DNA of 64,000 bases from Bacteroidota bacterium (GTDB lineage: Bacteria > Bacteroidota > Bacteroidia > NS11-12g > UBA9320): the NCBI GenBank assembly GCA_024679565.1, contig JAIBDD010000010.1, positions 30,072 through 94,071 on the forward strand, written 5' to 3'. Positions 61,555 to 64,000 of this stretch are shown here, piece by piece. The notes beneath the pieces were generated by a model. It was given only the letters and a program-made list of their open reading frames with translations. It was not told where the DNA came from and searched no databases. A program made the translations under genes and the position numbers. Position 1 is the stretch's first letter, and each line of letters starts with the position of its first letter.

Positions 61555-62298
61555 ATGCATAAATATCGCGAAACGTTATATCAAAATTATTACTCTACCC
61601 ATTCAGGGAAGCAGGATCAATCGGTTCAAATTCAACACTTTAATCAACAAGTGCGATATTTTGAACGTGAGTTTAAACACTTAATGCCTTCAAATAAGGA
61701 AGCAAAGATTTTGGACATTGGTTGTGGCACAGGCTCTTTGATTAAAGCACTAAATAATTTAGGGTATTCAAAAACAAATGGCATTGATTTAAGTGTCGAG
61801 CAAGTGAAGATGGCTGGTGTTTTTGGCGTAACAGGAATTGAACAGGCTGATGTGAACGATTATCTGAAGGATAAGCAAGAAACGTATGATGTGATTTTCG
61901 CTGTTGATTTGATTGAACACCTTGCTAAAGACGAATTGGTCAATTTTTTAAAGATGGTTCGTTCAGGTCTAAATGCCGGTGGTCAAGTTATTTTTAGAAC
62001 GCCCAATATGGATGCCCCTTTGGCTTCAGTTTTTGCATTTGCCGACTTTACCCATGAGGTTTTTCTAAATAAAAGTTCTGCGAAACAATTGTTGCAATCT
62101 TGTGGTTATCAGAGCGTTGAAGTCTCTGAGGGGATTGTCTTTATCGAAAATTCTGTAAAGGAAATTGTGCGTAAAGTGGGTTGGGCAATCACGAAAATAT
62201 TGTTAAAAATGCAGTTGTTCTTTTCTGCCCGTACATGGGGTGAAGTCTTGTTTACACCCAATATTGTTATTGTCGGAAATAAAGACGCTAAAGCGTAA
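61555..62298 (+). CDS. class I SAM-dependent methyltransferase
   Basis: A 247-residue methyltransferase. SAM motif I ILDIGCGTGSLIKAL (about 49-63), acidic end of beta-2 in GIDLSVEQVK, then DVIFAVDLIEHLAKDEL (motif IV region). It resembles UbiG-like and LPS/O-antigen-type methyltransferases; the C-terminal part (VRKVGWAITKILLKMQLFF) is hydrophobic and may touch the membrane. Acceptor unknown. It overlaps the Ldh-family gene tail to tail by 11 bases. Confidence 0.82.
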   Translation: MHKYRETLYQNYYSTHSGKQDQSVQIQHFNQQVRYFEREFKHLMPSNKEAKILDIGCGTGSLIKALNNLGYSKTNGIDLSVEQVKMAGVFGVTGIEQADVNDYLKDKQETYDVIFAVDLIEHLAKDELVNFLKMVRSGLNAGGQVIFRTPNMDAPLASVFAFADFTHEVFLNKSSAKQLLQSCGYQSVEVSEGIVFIENSVKEIVRKVGWAITKILLKMQLFFSARTWGEVLFTPNIVIVGNKDAKA

Positions 62299-63379
62299 AC
62301 GGAATATCCATTTCTTTACAAATAGATTTTAGATCTAAAAACACTGGATCTATCAATGGAATGCCCTCATTTTTTCGTTTCGTATACATTCGTGCTTCTG
62401 GTTCTCCAGGGATAATAACCTCATTTTGTCCTTCTATTGTGTCGGATGCTTTGAAACGGTTTATCCATTGGTCCATATTGTTTTTAAAATCATCAATGGG
62501 TCTGAATCCATCTACCCGCATAGCGCCAACAAAATGGCCTATTCCCTTACCAGGCATATCTGGTGCAAGAGGTAAAAACGAAACAAATGGTGGAACCCAA
62601 GGCCCGTAATTGGCGCCACTCAAAACGCCACTAAATATGTCGACAAATGCCGATAGGCCATATCCTTTATGACTTCCCATTTCTTTTGTGCTGCCTAACG
62701 TTAGTAAACTTCCTCCACCTTTTAAGTCTTCCGGATTGTTGGTGTCTTGTCCAGCTTTGTTTTGCAGCCAGCCAGTTGGGATTTGATCACCTTTTCGTTT
62801 GGCAATTTCAAGTTTACCGTTAGCGGCAGCGGAAGTAGCCATATCAATAACAACAGGTTCACATTTGCCTGCAGGGATTGCATAACAAATTGGATTCGTC
62901 CCTAATAAGCGTTCTTTACTGAATGTTGGCGCCACTAAAGGACTTGCATTGGTTAATGCCATCCCGATCATGTCGTGTTCAAGTGCTTTCATTGCATGGT
63001 ATCCGGCAATTCCAAAATGATTTGAATTTTGGATGGCAACCCAACCACTTCCATGCTCTTTCGCTTTTTGGATGGCAATATCCATGGCTTTGGCCGCATT
63101 GGTTAAACCCAAACCACCATCACCATCAAGGGTAGCTGTGGTGTTGGTTTCGTGAACAATGGAAGGTTGTGCTTTGGCGTTTATACGATTTGCATTCCAG
63201 AGACGTACATATCCGCTTAGTCGTGCTACACCATGCGAATCGATTCCCCTTAAATCGGCGCTTTGAAGAACGTCGGAAGCCAATTCTGCGTCAGACAATG
63301 AGCAGCCCATTTTGGAGAATATGGCGGTTGTGAGTGCTTTTAATTCTTTAGGAGAGACCTGATGGTATTGCAACGACAT
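62288..63379 (-). CDS. Ldh-family (MDH2 superfamily) malate/L-lactate/ureidoglycolate-type dehydrogenase
   Basis: A 363-residue NAD(P)-dependent oxidoreductase of the Ldh family, unrelated to ordinary lactate or malate dehydrogenase. Catalytic His in RGIDSHGVARLSGYV (about 44-58), IQNSNHFGIAGYH with a second conserved His, LLGTNPICYAIPA and GSHKGYGLSAFVD. Members use malate, sulfolactate, ureidoglycolate or 2-oxo acids; the substrate cannot be chosen here. A perfect -7 box lies 13 bases upstream. Confidence 0.88.
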   Translation of the reverse strand: MSLQYHQVSPKELKALTTAIFSKMGCSLSDAELASDVLQSADLRGIDSHGVARLSGYVRLWNANRINAKAQPSIVHETNTTATLDGDGGLGLTNAAKAMDIAIQKAKEHGSGWVAIQNSNHFGIAGYHAMKALEHDMIGMALTNASPLVAPTFSKERLLGTNPICYAIPAGKCEPVVIDMATSAAANGKLEIAKRKGDQIPTGWLQNKAGQDTNNPEDLKGGGSLLTLGSTKEMGSHKGYGLSAFVDIFSGVLSGANYGPWVPPFVSFLPLAPDMPGKGIGHFVGAMRVDGFRPIDDFKNNMDQWINRFKASDTIEGQNEVIIPGEPEARMYTKRKNEGIPLIDPVFLDLKSICKEMDIPFTL

Positions 63380-63392
63380 ACAATTTTTGATG

Positions 63393-63400
63393 CAAATATA
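63393..63400 (-). promoter_or_regulatory. -7 box of the Ldh-family gene
   Basis: The minus strand reads TATATTTG, a perfect box, 13 bases before the ATG. Confidence 0.6.
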
Positions 63401-63569
63401 AGAACCTCAGTTCCAGTGCGAATGATTTTTTTACTTTGTATTTCGCTGTTTTTCAGTTATTTATGCCAAATAATATATAAAATCTATTTTTTTTTAATAC
63501 TTACGCAGCGTTTTACTTTTACAAAGTGTCATATTCTTGAGCAAGGACGAACAACATAGTGTGGATTGG

Positions 63570-64000
63570 ATGAATAGCGATGAAGAGCTAATAAGAGGTT
63601 GCATTCGCGAAGATCGCCAGATGCAAGGGTTGTTGTACGAGAAATATGCTGACAAGATGTTCGCTGTTTGTATGCGTTATTCCAATACTAGAGAGGAAGC
63701 GGAAGACGTATTACAAGAGGCCTTCATCAAAATATTTGACAAGATATCTAAATTCAGGCAAGAAGGAAGCTTCGAAGGTTGGATGAGGAGAATCATGGTG
63801 AATACAGCATTGAGGAGTTGGGACAAACGCTCACGCAAATTTGAACCAGGTGATTTGGAGAACGTGGCAGAGCCCGTTCAACGTGAAATGGTTTTGGATT
63901 CAATAGGCGTTAAAGAAATTATGGCGATGATAAAAAAACTGCCAGAAGGTTATCAATTAGTTTTTAACCTGTTTGCAGTCGAAGGTTATAGCCACAAAGA
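63570..64000 (+). CDS. ECF RNA polymerase sigma factor (3' end outside window)
   Basis: At least 143 residues are visible from the ATG at 63570; the frame is still open at the window edge. Region 2 has EDVLQEAFIKIF and the DNA-melting-type FRQEGSFEGWMRRIMVN segment. Region 4 begins with IKKLPEGYQLVFNLFAVEGYSHK. This is the standard SigW-like ECF layout. Possible alternative starts are GTG at 63561 or TTG at 63537 (MSKDEQHSVDW). A near-consensus -7 box TACTTTTA is at 63514-63521. In this phylum ECF factors of this kind often sit with an anti-sigma gene, which would be beyond the edge. Confidence 0.88.
   Translation, partial: MNSDEELIRGCIREDRQMQGLLYEKYADKMFAVCMRYSNTREEAEDVLQEAFIKIFDKISKFRQEGSFEGWMRRIMVNTALRSWDKRSRKFEPGDLENVAEPVQREMVLDSIGVKEIMAMIKKLPEGYQLVFNLFAVEGYSHK

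Overview
The window looks like a compact chromosomal segment from a member of the Bacteroidota, most likely Flavobacteriales or a close relative. The evidence is as follows. It carries type IX secretion and gliding genes (porU, porV, a porP/sprF homologue, gldJ, porQ). It has families largely confined to this phylum (DUF4159, DUF3822, DUF5522, BrxA/B). Promoters use the phylum-specific -7 box TAnnTTTG instead of an E. coli-type -10. Shine-Dalgarno sequences are mostly absent. The DNA is AT-rich, genes are tightly packed, and several convergent pairs overlap tail to tail. I see no prophage, insertion sequence, integron or CRISPR array.

Layout. 1-9.1 kb: a GT-C membrane glycosyltransferase, tRNA-Leu(UAG), the proteostasis set tig-clpP-clpX, a UMF1 transporter, then rsmE, a DUF4159 protein and a lipid kinase. 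9.1-15.5 kb: menB, a bestrophin-like channel, a secreted unknown and a fused B12 acyl-CoA mutase (IcmF type). 15.56-16.27 kb: an 800-base gap that appears to hold two tandem small RNA genes on the minus strand. Each has a sigma-54 -24/-12 promoter, an IHF-consensus site near -70, a dyad near -100 and an intrinsic terminator. 16.4-24.9 kb: nucleoside transporter, aminotransferase IV, pfkA, a lipoprotein, an SSS symporter and lon. 24.9-32.9 kb: the T9SS/gliding cluster. 33-41 kb: bacilliredoxin, ahcY, a TerB/DnaJ protein, pyrE and a Nudix gene with overlapping start codons, coaD-rsmD-DUF3822, and paaN. 41-51.3 kb: cmk, dxs, a GNAT and two metal-dependent hydrolase-type genes, a tiny Kazal-domain T9SS cargo, a frameshifted lipoprotein, serS, and an unusual sulfatase-like phosphotransferase fused to a GDPD-like domain. 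51.4-64 kb: lpd, a saccharopine dehydrogenase-like gene, porQ, namZ, a LolE-like permease, a 50-residue DUF5522 gene, a voltage-gated K+ channel, rnhB, a methyltransferase, an Ldh-family oxidoreductase and the 5' part of an ECF sigma factor.

How the genes work together. PorU, PorV and PorQ form the cell-surface attachment stage of the type IX system, and GldJ and PorP serve gliding and surface adhesion. The Kazal protein at 44.8-45.3 kb carries a sorting tail and is a likely substrate of the same system. tig, clpPX and lon form the general folding and proteolysis set. Many genes have a TAnnTTTG box ending only 3-6 bases before the ATG, which predicts leaderless or nearly leaderless transcripts. 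The most interesting item is the pair of candidate sigma-54-dependent small RNAs; no activator or rpoN gene lies in the window, so their regulator is elsewhere.
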